A stretch of 64,000 bases of DNA from Spirochaetaceae bacterium. Its GTDB lineage: Bacteria; Spirochaetota; Leptospiria; Leptospirales; Leptonemataceae. Positions 8,960-18,068 of this stretch are shown piece after piece; the stretch's first letter is position 1, and each line of letters begins with the position of its first letter. The notes below the pieces were generated by a model. The model made no database searches. It saw nothing but the letters and a program-made list of their open reading frames with translations, and was not told the origin of the DNA. The position numbers and the translations under genes are program-made. The stretch is from assembly GCA_002730875.1 (NCBI GenBank), contig PCBI01000010.1, forward strand, positions 180,900 through 244,899, read 5' to 3'.

Positions 8960-9829
8960 TTACATTTCGCGGAATGCTTTCAGGTCCTCCAGAAGTTCTG
9001 GAAGGTTTTCGTAGAACTGCTGCAGATCGCTCTCTTTCAGGCGGAGTTTTTCCAGGGCTACCTTGCTTAAAGGTTCGGCCATGCCCCCGGCATCCACGCC
9101 CACTCCGGCTGAAAGCGCGATCATATTGGCAACGTGCACGATAGACGTGAGCTCCGGATTGATTTTAGCCTTTTCCGGATGGTAATTGAATAATGCAGCT
9201 TCTATAAGCTCTTTGGGGAAATGCCATATCTTGAGAAGATGGGCGCCCACTTCGCCGTGGGTGAATCCCATATGTTTCTTTTCCAGTTCGGTAAAGCGCA
9301 GTTGCGGATTCTCCTGCATTTCCATATCTATTTTGCGATAGATCTTTCGAAAGAAGCTGGCCAGTACTACCTTGCCTACATCGTGCATGAGTCCGGCGGT
9401 GAAGGCCACGTCCGGTCCCACCGCGCCGGTTTTTTCCGCAATTCGGGCCGAAAGACCGGCTACCAGCAGGGAATGGTCCCAGAGATCGGAGGCGTCCAGC
9501 TTGTAGCCTTCGATCTTCTGCTTGAGTATTCCCTTGGAAGTCGTTACCAGGACTATGTCTTTAACCGTGCGAAGACCCAGGGTAACAATGGCTTCTTGCA
9601 CGGAGCGGATTTCCCGCGACGGGGAATAATAAGCGGAGTTGGACAGCCGGATAATGGCCGCAGTTAGTCCTGGATCCCGGGAGATCTCCTGAGCCAATTC
9701 CTGAAAATTGGCGTCTGGATTGGATACCATGGACAGAACTTTCTGAACAATAGAAGGGAACGAAGGCAATCCTTCGATATTGCGTAGCATGGTCTCGATC
9801 TGAGACTTTATTTCTTCTGCCTGTGCCAT
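8960..9829 (-). CDS. HDOD domain signalling protein
   Basis: A 289-residue cytosolic protein. The HDOD domain fills residues 15-220. It begins at LPSFPSIVQKVL, includes ISRDPGLTAAIIRLSNSAYY, and keeps an HD-like pair in GLMHDVGKV (His149, Asp150), although HDOD proteins are generally not proven phosphohydrolases. Such proteins are output modules in chemotaxis, motility and cyclic-nucleotide signalling. It starts 2 bases after the cheD stop, which implies translational coupling and a link to chemoreceptor adaptation. Confidence 0.92.
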   Translation of the reverse strand: MAQAEEIKSQIETMLRNIEGLPSFPSIVQKVLSMVSNPDANFQELAQEISRDPGLTAAIIRLSNSAYYSPSREIRSVQEAIVTLGLRTVKDIVLVTTSKGILKQKIEGYKLDASDLWDHSLLVAGLSARIAEKTGAVGPDVAFTAGLMHDVGKVVLASFFRKIYRKIDMEMQENPQLRFTELEKKHMGFTHGEVGAHLLKIWHFPKELIEAALFNYHPEKAKINPELTSIVHVANMIALSAGVGVDAGGMAEPLSKVALEKLRLKESDLQQFYENLPELLEDLKAFREM

Positions 9830-9831
9830 AA

Positions 9832-10308
9832 TTACGTCTTGTAGAGGTATCGTTCCTGGCCATTGGCTCTAAGAAGAACCCGACCATCATCCAGGTACAG
9901 TGTGATGGTACGGCCCAGGTTGCCGCCTACGTCCTCCTCTACAATTGGGATCTTCCGGGCCTCCAGGGTTTCCCTGGTGGCGGCCACGTTGCTCTGGCCT
10001 ATGTTATTGAAGAAGGTAGAATTCATGGCATCGAACATGGATGCCCCGCCAAAGATGCGCGCCGACAGGTCTGCGGGCTCGGCGCCCAGCTTTTGAATAT
10101 CGGCCAGAAGCATGTCGATAGCTGTACGCGCGTATTTGCCTCGCTGTATGATGCGCCCGGACGGGGGATCCGCCAGCAGTATATGAGAAACGCCCCCCAG
10201 CTTCTTTTTGGCCGAATACAGAACGATACCCACGCAGGAGCCCAGGGTTGTGCGAATGGCATCCGGACTTTTCGTCGCCTTCCATTCGGCCACTCCGAGA
10301 TGAATCAA
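9832..10308 (-). CDS. cheD: CheD, chemoreceptor glutamine deamidase
   Basis: A 158-residue enzyme that deamidates receptor glutamines and in many bacteria modulates CheC. The catalytic set is present: Thr21 and Cys25 in TTLGSCVGIVLY and His42 in GVSHILLAD. The IFGGASMF and NIGQSNV segments are family hallmarks. The start is a TTG at 10308 behind AAAGGA with very short spacing. No ATG or GTG lies in frame upstream. It is the first gene of an operon with an HDOD protein and aroK, and MCP genes occur at 12.0-13.7 and 55.8-57.3 kb. Confidence 0.95.
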   Translation of the reverse strand: MIHLGVAEWKATKSPDAIRTTLGSCVGIVLYSAKKKLGGVSHILLADPPSGRIIQRGKYARTAIDMLLADIQKLGAEPADLSARIFGGASMFDAMNSTFFNNIGQSNVAATRETLEARKIPIVEEDVGGNLGRTITLYLDDGRVLLRANGQERYLYKT

Positions 10309-10420
10309 TGTTCCTTTGAAGTCTTCCAGGATGCCATCTCCAAAATTTCAGTAGCTTATCACAGCTGAACTACGGAAACTGTTCCCACAGCCCGATTCAG
10401 TTTCAAGTCTTTCTATTTTT

Positions 10421-11875
10421 ATGCCACAAAAAACCGGATCTTTCAAAAACACCGAAGCAAACAGCAAGATCGAAGGCCCCCTTTTTCGACTCAAGACCGA
10501 AGAGGCGGATATCCTGGTCCTGGGTACGGCGCACGTTTCCCGGCGATCGGTGGAGGATGTGCAGTATGCCTTCAAGGAATTCAAACCGGACTCGGTATGC
10601 GTTGAACTGTGTCGTCCCAGGCATGAAGCCATAAGCGATCCCGAGCGCTGGAAGAAGCTGGATCTGGCGAAAGTAATCAAACAGAAGAAACTGGCCCTCC
10701 TGGTGGCGAATCTGATTCTCAGCGCCTTTCAGAAGAAGATCGGCGAGAAGTCAGGTGTCGAACCAGGAGCGGAGATGAAAGAGGCTCTGAAACTGGCCGG
10801 CGAACGAAATACCCAGGTAGTGCTGGCAGATCGCGAGATCCGGGCCACCCTTTCCCGGGCCTGGTCCAGGGTGGGCTTCTTCAAAAGGATGTGGCTGGGA
10901 AGCTACTTATTGTCTTCGCTACTCGTGCGCGAAGAGGTGGATCCGGAAGAAGTGGAGAAGCTCAAAGAAGAGGATGCTTTCGCGGACCTTTTTAAGAGTC
11001 TACCGTCTCGGTATCATAGTATCAAGGAAGTAATCATCGACGAAAGGGATCATTACCTGGCCGAAAGCATTCGTCGGGCCAGTACCGATCATCCGGATCT
11101 AGAAACCGTGGATGCCCAGGCGTTCGATTCGGGCGGGTCTTCGGCCGATACATCCGCCCGGGAAAATACGTCGGCCCGCAGGACAAAAGCGTCTGGCGGC
11201 AAATCTACGGCAACATCCTCCGAGAAAGCCGGGGATAGATCGGCAAAGACTCGCAGTAAGCGAAAGAAGGTTCTGGCCGTGGTAGGCGCCGGACATCTGC
11301 CCGGAATCCTGAAGGCCCTGGAAGAGAAGAAGGAAGTATCTCTCAAAGACCTTTCGGTGGTACCAAAAGGAAAACCCATCCGAACGATCATCGCCTGGGT
11401 TGTGTTTTCCGTGGTCTTGATTCTTCTGGGAACTACAGTGGCCACCGGAGGCGGGGAGAAAGCCGTAAAGGAAGCCTTGCTTGCCTGGATCTTTTCCAGA
11501 AGCTTTTTTGCCGGACTGGGAGCCATACTCGCTTTTGCTCATCCAGTTTCCATACTGGTTACCATAGTAATGGCGCCCATTGTCATCCTTTTTCCGTGGT
11601 TTCGGCTCTGGATGTTTCCGGCCCTTACCGAAAACTGGTTGCGCAAGCCCAGGGTTGAGGATTTCGAAAGCATTGCCGAGGATACCGAAACCGCCGGCGG
11701 GCTCTTTCGCAGCCTCTATAAGAATCGAGTAATGCATCTTTTCTGGGTGGTTATGCTTGTGTCCATGGGCCTGACCATCGGTAACCTGGAGTTCTTGCGG
11801 GTACTCATCGCCCTTCTTCTGAAGCAATGGGGCGTGGAGATTCCCACCATTCCTTTCCTCGACTGGTTTCAGTAG
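10421..11875 (+). CDS. TraB/PrgY-family membrane protein with Ser/Thr-rich insertion
   Basis: A 484-residue protein. The N-terminal soluble part has the TraB/PrgY motifs LGTAHVS (34-40), VELCRPRH, IIDERDHYLA and VVGAGHLPGI. The C-terminal part (from about 325) has four or so membrane segments. The family is named for enterococcal pheromone shutdown proteins and resembles Tiki-type metalloproteases (family knowledge). The substrate here is unknown. Residues about 230-285 form an insertion rich in Ser, Thr, Ala and Lys that splits the last two motifs and is probably disordered. No ribosome site precedes the ATG. Confidence 0.88.
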   Translation: MPQKTGSFKNTEANSKIEGPLFRLKTEEADILVLGTAHVSRRSVEDVQYAFKEFKPDSVCVELCRPRHEAISDPERWKKLDLAKVIKQKKLALLVANLILSAFQKKIGEKSGVEPGAEMKEALKLAGERNTQVVLADREIRATLSRAWSRVGFFKRMWLGSYLLSSLLVREEVDPEEVEKLKEEDAFADLFKSLPSRYHSIKEVIIDERDHYLAESIRRASTDHPDLETVDAQAFDSGGSSADTSARENTSARRTKASGGKSTATSSEKAGDRSAKTRSKRKKVLAVVGAGHLPGILKALEEKKEVSLKDLSVVPKGKPIRTIIAWVVFSVVLILLGTTVATGGGEKAVKEALLAWIFSRSFFAGLGAILAFAHPVSILVTIVMAPIVILFPWFRLWMFPALTENWLRKPRVEDFESIAEDTETAGGLFRSLYKNRVMHLFWVVMLVSMGLTIGNLEFLRVLIALLLKQWGVEIPTIPFLDWFQ

Positions 11876-12047
11876 TAAGTGGCCCGGCTACCGAGAAGGC
11901 GAGCCGCAAGAGTAGGCGCCGGCCCGCTGTTAAAATCGGTATTGCTGCTGTTGCGGGCAAAGCCTCGGCCGCACTCTCAGGGACTGACGTTTTTGCCCGC
12001 TGCGAAAACTACTCTAATTTGCTACCACCCCGGCCTGTGTCTGCGCC

Positions 12048-13655
12048 TTATTCGTCGATATTTCCGGAACGAGCGGCCGCGCGAACGTCTGCATCGGTGG
12101 AATGTTCCTGTAGCTGGTTGGCCATTTTGCGAATGCGGCCGAGGCTATCCGAAATCTCGGTGGCCTGGCGCACCAGGCTGGAGACGCCGCTTTCCATTTC
12201 GGCAATGGTTTTTGTAACGCCTTCGGTTCCGGTGCTCTGTTCGCGCGCCAGCTGCTCGATCTCTTTGGATAGGTCCGTCAGATGCTTCAGCGCATCTACC
12301 AGTTTGCGATTGATGGACTGCTGGGATTCGATCTTTGTGGAGAGGCTGGAGAAAAACTCGTCCACTCGTTCTATGCTTTTCTCCTGTTCGCCCACTCGCA
12401 CTTCTGCCTCGTCGGCTATGCGACCCCCTTCCTGGATGAGCCGGGAGCTTTCGGCGATAATGTCGGCAATGCTCTTTGCGTTTGTGGCGTTGTTTTCAGC
12501 CAGTTTTCCCACTTCTTGAGCTACGATGGCGAATCCCCGGCCATGTTCGCCAGCCCGGGCCGCTTCGATGGCGGCGTTCAATGCGAGCAGGTTTGTACGA
12601 TCGGCGATTTCGGCCATGATCTGGTTCACTTCAGACACCCGGGTAAAAGAGCTTTCGATTCCGTCCAGGGTGCCGCCCAGTTCGCGAACAGCCCCGGATA
12701 CTTTTTTGCCGGATTCCCTGGCCCGACTTACTTCCTGCGCCAGGGTAGCGGCGGAATCGTTTACTTCGCCCAGAAGCTTTTCCAGGGTTTTGTTGTCCTG
12801 AGACATATGATCAATTCGCCGGTACTGATTGCTTACCAGTTCGGCGGATTTTTCCGAGGTAGAGCTTAGCTCCTCCATGGTGGCGCTGATCTCTTCGAAG
12901 GCGGAAGCCTGTCCCTGCATTTCATCATTGAAGCTCTCTACAAAGGAGCCCATGCCGGAAACGGCTCCCCGGATGGCGCTGGCCGTGGCATCCATTCGCT
13001 CGCGAGCGTCCTCCAGTTCATCCTTTCGTTTGTGAGCTTTGTCTTTTTCGCCTTCGCTTTCCGAAAGCAGATTCTGAAAGACCCCGGTCATTCGATGCAT
13101 TACGATGGTGAACGTAATGAAGTAAAGCGGCAATGAAATGGCCATGTTTCGCGAGTAGTAGCCGGGTTCAAACATCAGGTCGGGATTGCCGGAAATGGTG
13201 ATTCCATTGAGTGTGGCCAGTAGTGGGGCCGCGATTACCATGAACGTGGAAAGAAGACCAATGCGGACCACATGGTACCGCTTTTCGAGGTTCAAAGCTG
13301 CCGCCGCAGTGAAAATCATATATATCAAATAAAAAGGGGCCTGGGGCAGAACCCGGGACGTAACTTCCGGCTCATCCAGGATCGCCCCGGAATGGGCCAG
13401 GCCCACGGTGAAAATATCGATATAGCTCAAGAATCGGCTCAGTCGATGGGAGTCCGGCTTCTTCCGGCTCCAAAGTTCAAAGAAGAGAGTGTAGGTTCCG
13501 AAAATCGCTACTGCGGTTATGTTTAGTAAGTTCTGTAGCGGCGTAAGCGCATTGTAGGATAGGAGCACTGCCAGTATGAGAAAGGCCAGGATGATGAACC
13601 TGGTGATCTGAATTCCACGGGCGGCGTACTGGCTGATTGTTGTTTGCATGGTCAT
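12048..13655 (-). CDS. Methyl-accepting chemotaxis protein, multi-pass N-terminus
   Basis: A 535-residue receptor. About six membrane segments fill residues 15-205, with no sizeable periplasmic sensor domain, so it probably senses within the membrane. A coiled-coil signalling domain follows, and its conserved tip is [29 protein letters not shown] around residue 352. There is no C-terminal CheR/CheB tethering pentapeptide. It has the same architecture as the MCP at 55755-57326, with the tip at the same position, and the two are likely paralogues. It lies near cheD, whose product would deamidate such receptors, but is convergent with traB rather than in the cheD operon. Confidence 0.93.
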   Translation of the reverse strand: MTMQTTISQYAARGIQITRFIILAFLILAVLLSYNALTPLQNLLNITAVAIFGTYTLFFELWSRKKPDSHRLSRFLSYIDIFTVGLAHSGAILDEPEVTSRVLPQAPFYLIYMIFTAAAALNLEKRYHVVRIGLLSTFMVIAAPLLATLNGITISGNPDLMFEPGYYSRNMAISLPLYFITFTIVMHRMTGVFQNLLSESEGEKDKAHKRKDELEDARERMDATASAIRGAVSGMGSFVESFNDEMQGQASAFEEISATMEELSSTSEKSAELVSNQYRRIDHMSQDNKTLEKLLGEVNDSAATLAQEVSRARESGKKVSGAVRELGGTLDGIESSFTRVSEVNQIMAEIADRTNLLALNAAIEAARAGEHGRGFAIVAQEVGKLAENNATNAKSIADIIAESSRLIQEGGRIADEAEVRVGEQEKSIERVDEFFSSLSTKIESQQSINRKLVDALKHLTDLSKEIEQLAREQSTGTEGVTKTIAEMESGVSSLVRQATEISDSLGRIRKMANQLQEHSTDADVRAAARSGNIDE

Positions 13656-13826
13656 GAATGGGAGCAGGGCTCACCTAAACTATAATTACGGTAGCCAATT
13701 GTATCAATCTGAAATGGTAAGGGTAAAAATCTGGCGATTCATACATTTCGAATGCAACCAGGGGAGGCGCGGTCCCTTAAATGGGTGGACGGGCGGCTCA
13801 AGCAGGAGTAAACCCGGGTACCGGTT

Positions 13827-14630
13827 ATGAGTCAGGAAAGGGAAAAAGCGCTGCCCGAGCTCAGGGGCGATCTATTCGTATTTCCGGGTCGAATTCTGTT
13901 TCTGGGAGAGGGGCTTTTTACCGATTTTCATGCCCATCATGCATCGTCGCTTCTGGTGGCCACCGAAGAGGAATCTGATTTTGGCCTGGAGCTGGATGGC
14001 GCTGAGCTATGGAACGGGGCCGGAATCCTTCTTGGGCCGGGAGTGCGGCACCGCTTGATCGCCGAAAAATCCCGCATGCTGGTTTTGCAGATCGTTCCGG
14101 AAATGCATCGTTTCGCTTTGCCTCGATTGCATGAATTGAAACCGGCGGACCTGAAGTTCATTCGAACGCTGGCCCGGGACCTGGGCGGATTGCATTGTAA
14201 CCAGGCTGCCACATGTCTTTCGCAGATCCTTTCGCGATTCCCTTCGAATGCCGGAAGCGCTGCCCGGAATGCGGCGGCTCTGGATCCCCGAATCACGGCC
14301 AGTCTGGCCAGGATTCAGGATAGCCTGCCCGAGATTCTAACTGTTGCCGAGCTTTCCATTCAGGCCGGCCTTTCCGAGCACAGATTCATGCATCTATTTA
14401 AGAGTCAGGTGGGGATTCCGGTGCGCCGCTATGCTCTCTGGGCCAGGATGCAAAGGGCGGCCTTTCTCCTGCAGGACGGCAGGACCCTTACAGAGGCGGC
14501 CCATGAAGCCGGCTTTTCGGATTCGGCTCATATGAGTCGCAGCTTCAAGGATTTCTTTGGCATATCGCCGTCGTCGGTTTTTGGAGAACGAGCTTCGGTG
14601 AAGGCCCGGTTTTGCAATGGAGTTGGTTGA
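13827..14630 (+). CDS. AraC-family transcriptional regulator
   Basis: A 267-residue regulator. The N-terminal 110 residues form a cupin-like ligand domain with an FHAHHA segment and GILLGPGVRHRL. The C-terminal two helix-turn-helix units are complete: SIQAGLSEHRFMHLFKSQVG for the first and EAAHEAGFSDSAHMSRSFK for the second, followed by FGISPSSVF. The regulated gene is unknown. The divergent neighbour is the MCP at 12.0-13.7 kb, 171 bases away. The ribosome site (GGAG) is rather distant from the ATG, so the start is uncertain. Confidence 0.9.
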   Translation: MSQEREKALPELRGDLFVFPGRILFLGEGLFTDFHAHHASSLLVATEEESDFGLELDGAELWNGAGILLGPGVRHRLIAEKSRMLVLQIVPEMHRFALPRLHELKPADLKFIRTLARDLGGLHCNQAATCLSQILSRFPSNAGSAARNAAALDPRITASLARIQDSLPEILTVAELSIQAGLSEHRFMHLFKSQVGIPVRRYALWARMQRAAFLLQDGRTLTEAAHEAGFSDSAHMSRSFKDFFGISPSSVFGERASVKARFCNGVG

Positions 14631-14691
14631 TATCGTCTAAAAAGAGTTATGCGGACTAAATATGGCAGCAGTGCGATACTGTGCGAGGGGC

Positions 14692-14717
14692 GATGCGCCA
14701 CACAGTGTGGGCGCATC
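14692..14717. terminator. Bidirectional hairpin between convergent genes
   Basis: GATGCGCC-ACAC-A-GTGT-G-GGCGCATC forms an 8-bp outer and 4-bp inner stem in the gap between the converging AraC and Mpo1-like genes, as expected for a shared terminator. There is no clear T-run on either side. Confidence 0.5.
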
Positions 14718-14742
14718 TTCCACGGGCATCTTATGGAATGTA

Positions 14743-15282
14743 TCAGGAAGCTACGGCTTCGAAGGTCTTTAGCTTTCCCTGTTCGGCAAGGATTTCCTTA
14801 ACCTGTTCTTCCAGATGAGTTCGTAATCCCAGTTCGAAGAATACGTCGGCCACTACGAAGATGGGAGCGCTAATCAGAGCCTGGAATAGATTGTCAAAAA
14901 GGGCGGGCCGATCCTTTTCGAATACAAAATGACCGTAGAACTGAGTTCCCCAGCCCAGCACCTGCGCCGTGCCGAAGATGATCCAGCCTGTCGTAGGGTC
15001 GACGTGCAGGGATAGATAATGGGCCGCAGCCAGTAGACTACCAAAAAGGATAGTGGAAGTTAAGGCGAAAACGAAATCCAGGGTGAAGTAATACAGCAAT
15101 ACTGCCGCAGTAAAGACCATGGCCACGGTAACGGGCATTCCCTGGAAAGAGAATAGCTTGATCCAGCTAAGGACCAGAAGCACAGAAAAGGTAATTGTGG
15201 GAACTCCCACAACATGGATCAGGATATTTCGTTTTTCCTGATGGTAGGCCGAATAAAAGGCCATTTGTTTTGCAAATCGCAT
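14743..15282 (-). CDS. Mpo1/YGL010w-like (DUF962) membrane protein
   Basis: A 179-residue multi-pass protein. It matches the Mpo1-like family (yeast 2-hydroxy fatty acid dioxygenase relatives). The N-terminus reads SAYHQEKRNILIHVVGVPT with two histidines in the family positions, and a second His site lies in WGTQFYGHFVFEKDRPAL. Four membrane segments separate them. These histidines are thought to bind Fe(II) in yeast Mpo1. I start at the ATG at 15282 because a strong GGGAGG lies 6 bases before it. An upstream in-frame ATG at 15387 would read through a perfect hairpin. It lies downstream of the UGP gene on the same strand. Confidence 0.85.
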   Translation of the reverse strand: MRFAKQMAFYSAYHQEKRNILIHVVGVPTITFSVLLVLSWIKLFSFQGMPVTVAMVFTAAVLLYYFTLDFVFALTSTILFGSLLAAAHYLSLHVDPTTGWIIFGTAQVLGWGTQFYGHFVFEKDRPALFDNLFQALISAPIFVVADVFFELGLRTHLEEQVKEILAEQGKLKTFEAVAS

Positions 15283-15302
15283 GACATCCTCCCGGGGTTT
15301 AC

Positions 15303-15334
15303 CCCCTGTCTTCGAGTCATCCAGAAGACAGGGG
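15303..15334 (-). promoter_or_regulatory. Perfect 11-bp leader hairpin before the Mpo1-like gene
   Basis: CCCCTGTCTTC and GAAGACAGGGG pair over 11 bases with a 10-base loop. On the minus strand the stem ends about 20 bases before the ATG. Its last GGGG can alternatively pair with the CCCC just downstream, next to the GGGAGG ribosome site. The two structures exclude each other, which is the layout of a translational or attenuation switch. Confidence 0.5.
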
Positions 15335-15457
15335 CCGCCGGACGCTCGTCCCGGCAGTTTCCCGTTTCTGGAAACTCTATGATTCATACTACCACAGAGT
15401 CGGAAGTCTGTCTTGAATAAATGTGCTATTTAGACGCAAAATCAATTGGGCCGGATT

Positions 15458-16849
15458 TCAGGGCTTCACGGATTCATCTTTGAAGCCGGTGCGTTTCAGG
15501 CTGGAGATCCTTTTCTGAGCTCCGGTCCGGTTCATGAGCCGTACATCGCCCTGGATGCGTATCTGGGCATCAAAAAGCCAGGGGCCCTCCACGGTGAGCG
15601 AATGGGCGGAGAGCAAAGAGGGGATTTCCGGAAAGTAGGTTTCGAAGTCCTGGATCTTCTTGTAATTGTCGTCCAGTTGAACTACCGGTTCGGTAGTAGC
15701 TCGCAATACCAGGGCTTTGTTTTCGTCCAGCTCGCAGGCATCGCTTCTTCTTACCAGAAGATCGGCGCAGCTTTTTACAGGGGCAAATCTCTTTCGGGGA
15801 ACGCGAATCATCCGGGTTCGGTCGAATTGGCCTACGGCGGCGCCCATGGCGGATTCCAGCTGAAGTACCGGTTGGTCTTCGTAAGACTTCTGGTTTACAA
15901 TTAGAGAAAGGGAAAGGGGGCCCTTTTGTAACCGGTCCCGCAAAGACTCCAGGCTCACCCATAAATTGTTGATGGAGAAATCCTGGAAACGGGAAATATC
16001 TTCAAAGTCGGATTTATGATCCGGAGGTACCTGCGCGGTTTCCAGAAGTTCGATTCGCTTCTGGCCGGTGAGGCTACGGTACAGAACCCCGCCTTTGATG
16101 TCGGCCCTGGTCTTGGGCGTAACCTCCATCGCAAAATCCAGACCTTCCGATATGACGTGGTGGGCTATGCCGGAATGCATTACCGCCCCCAGGTTATCGC
16201 CGTTGGAAATGAACGCATGGGTGAAGCCCCTGGAGAGGAGGGTTTCCAGAATACCTGAGATCCAGAGCGAGTTGTAGATATCTCCGTGGCCCGGCGGACA
16301 CCAGTGGGAGCCATGGTTTCCATCGCCTACCGGTAACAGGGTTTCCGCATCCAGCCGCGGCACCTGGTTCTGGAGGAAGTCCGCCCCCAGTTCCAGAGCC
16401 GAATTGACGCCGGCAATGCCCGGGTAGTTCAGCGTGTCTTCTCGGGTGTTGAAGGAGTTCATAAAAAGCAAGGGAATCTGAAGTCCGGTCTTCTCGCGCA
16501 GATGATGCACCTGCTGCAGAATGATGTCGAAGAAAGTGGCATCCCGGCGAACGCGTATTAAAGACTTGGCCTGGCTCAGTCCCATGGAAGTACCCAGACC
16601 GCCATTTAGCTTGATGATGGCAAATTTAGAGATGGCTTCGGTGTTTTCGGGCAATGGTAACGCATCCATTTCTACCACGTCATCCGGAAGAAGATCGCCG
16701 ATGGTATCCCAGTCCACCAGTCCAGTGGCCCCTTCGTATACCTTGCCGACCTTTTCCAGAAAGTCCTGGATGCAAATGTCATGTACGGAAGCGGAGCGCA
16801 TTCGCTCCTGGATACTGGATTGAATTTCTTCCCAGGAAGGTCGTGTCAT
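15458..16849 (-). CDS. UTP-glucose-1-phosphate uridylyltransferase, UDPGP family
   Basis: A 463-residue cytosolic nucleotidyltransferase making UDP-glucose (or a related UDP-sugar) for envelope glycans. It belongs to the eukaryote-like UDPGP family, not GalU. The nucleotide loop is KLNGGLGTSMG (80-90), with the uridine-binding LFMNSFNT, the WCPPGHGDIYNSL segment and ISNGDNLGA. The C-terminal left-handed beta-helix region carries QLDDNYKKI and related residues. Length is typical for the family. It is transcribed in the same direction as the argB-apt operon but 197 bases after it. Confidence 0.92.
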   Translation of the reverse strand: MTRPSWEEIQSSIQERMRSASVHDICIQDFLEKVGKVYEGATGLVDWDTIGDLLPDDVVEMDALPLPENTEAISKFAIIKLNGGLGTSMGLSQAKSLIRVRRDATFFDIILQQVHHLREKTGLQIPLLFMNSFNTREDTLNYPGIAGVNSALELGADFLQNQVPRLDAETLLPVGDGNHGSHWCPPGHGDIYNSLWISGILETLLSRGFTHAFISNGDNLGAVMHSGIAHHVISEGLDFAMEVTPKTRADIKGGVLYRSLTGQKRIELLETAQVPPDHKSDFEDISRFQDFSINNLWVSLESLRDRLQKGPLSLSLIVNQKSYEDQPVLQLESAMGAAVGQFDRTRMIRVPRKRFAPVKSCADLLVRRSDACELDENKALVLRATTEPVVQLDDNYKKIQDFETYFPEIPSLLSAHSLTVEGPWLFDAQIRIQGDVRLMNRTGAQKRISSLKRTGFKDESVKP

Positions 16850-17046
16850 ATGGTTTCGCTATGACCATCCGGCGCTAACCTGTCCATGCCTTTTTTCAAG
16901 TTTTAGATTGTCTTTCCTGGTATGTCTTTGCCGGGTCGCGTCGATTTCAGGACTGGCGGCATAGGCGCTCAACCGGAGTCGGCGGGGATCGAGACGTGGG
17001 CGAAAGGTAAGCTGATGAAGCCCGCGAAAGGCCTGGCAGCCGGACG

Positions 17047-17481
17047 CTAGAGCTTGATCCAGGCGCCGCCGGACGGCAATAAATCCCTTCGCACAAAGGC
17101 CAGGTCATAGGAATCCGTAGCCGGGCGATAGCGCATCCAGAGTTCGATTTGTCGAAGGCCGTCTTCCTGCAGAGTTAAATCCTCGGCGCGCACGAGTCGG
17201 GGCACCGAAACGCGAAAATGGTAGTAGTAGGTAAGGCCGGCCCTTTCCCGGGTTCGGTATACTCCTTTGCCTTCAGGATTGGCTTTGATGGACTTTAATT
17301 CCGCCGGGTATCGTTTTTTCCATTCCTCTTTCAGGATGGAGGTAGCTTCGCTGTACGAGGGAGCCGCCTGGAGGCTACCCGCCGTCCAGAAAAGTAGCAG
17401 TCCGGCCAAAAGCGCAGCCCATCCAGGGGTAAGTAGTCCGGACTCTATGCCGGCTGCTTTACGACTGCGAGGAATGGCCAT
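17047..17481 (-). CDS. Secreted protein of unknown function
   Basis: A 144-residue protein with an N-terminal hydrophobic segment (residues 20-39) that ends in SLQAAPSY, consistent with a signal peptidase I site. The mature part is about 105 residues with alternating charged and aromatic residues and no recognised domain. Its ATG overlaps the apt stop codon by one base (TAATG), so it is translationally coupled to apt and is the last gene of the operon. I do not recognise the family. Confidence 0.7.
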   Translation of the reverse strand: MAIPRSRKAAGIESGLLTPGWAALLAGLLLFWTAGSLQAAPSYSEATSILKEEWKKRYPAELKSIKANPEGKGVYRTRERAGLTYYYHFRVSVPRLVRAEDLTLQEDGLRQIELWMRYRPATDSYDLAFVRRDLLPSGGAWIKL

Positions 17482-18026
17482 TAATCCCCTTCGAATTCGC
17501 AGATGGCAAACACCGGGGTGCCAGAGTTTCGCAGTTTGGCCGAGCCGCCCAGGTCCGGAAGGTCCACAATGCAGGCCGCTTCCACTACTTCGGCACCCAG
17601 GCTGTCCAGAAGCTTGATCCCGGCTTCCATGGTTCCGCCGGTGGCGATGAGATCGTCCATGACCACGACCCGGTCGCCGCGATTGCAGGCATCGGTATGC
17701 ACCTCGATTTCCGCTTCGCCGTACTCCAGAGCATATTTCTGGGAAACGGTTTCGAACGGCAGCTTCCCTTTTTTTCGCAGGGGTACGAAGGAAATGTTCA
17801 GTGCGTAGGCTACGGTGACGCCCAGGAGAAACCCCCGGGCATCGATTCCGGCTATTACATTTAGGTTCTTGTCGATGTAGCGCTGGATAAAGGAATCCAT
17901 CACTCCGCGTAGCGCTTTGGAGTCCTGGAAAATGGTCGTAATGTCTCGGAACATCACTCCTTTTTCCGGCCAGTCCGGTATGGTACGGATTACGTCTTGA
18001 ATATACTTTTCATCTATTGCATGCAT
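17481..18026 (-). CDS. apt: Adenine phosphoribosyltransferase
   Basis: A 181-residue purine salvage enzyme that converts adenine and PRPP to AMP. The PRPP-binding loop is [13 protein letters not shown] (120-132), preceded by the type I fold core with IDARGFLLG. The N-terminus ([18 protein letters not shown]) is the classic Apt hood. Length is normal. It lies 42 bases after argB and overlaps the secreted protein gene that follows. Confidence 0.97.
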   Translation of the reverse strand: MHAIDEKYIQDVIRTIPDWPEKGVMFRDITTIFQDSKALRGVMDSFIQRYIDKNLNVIAGIDARGFLLGVTVAYALNISFVPLRKKGKLPFETVSQKYALEYGEAEIEVHTDACNRGDRVVVMDDLIATGGTMEAGIKLLDSLGAEVVEAACIVDLPDLGGSAKLRNSGTPVFAICEFEGD

Positions 18027-18068
18027 AGGTTTCCTCGTGGATTGAAATCAGGCTCCCGCAGGATGGGA

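Noticed and set aside
11953..12000. 9-bp inverted repeat GCGGGCAAA/TTTGCCCGC between traB and the MCP gene
   Set aside because: The 30-base loop makes it a weak hairpin; it could still be a loose convergent terminator but is not supported enough to list.
11827..12519. 230-codon Ser/Arg-rich plus-strand frame
   Set aside because: It runs antisense into the MCP signalling domain and has a biased Ser/Ala/Arg composition.
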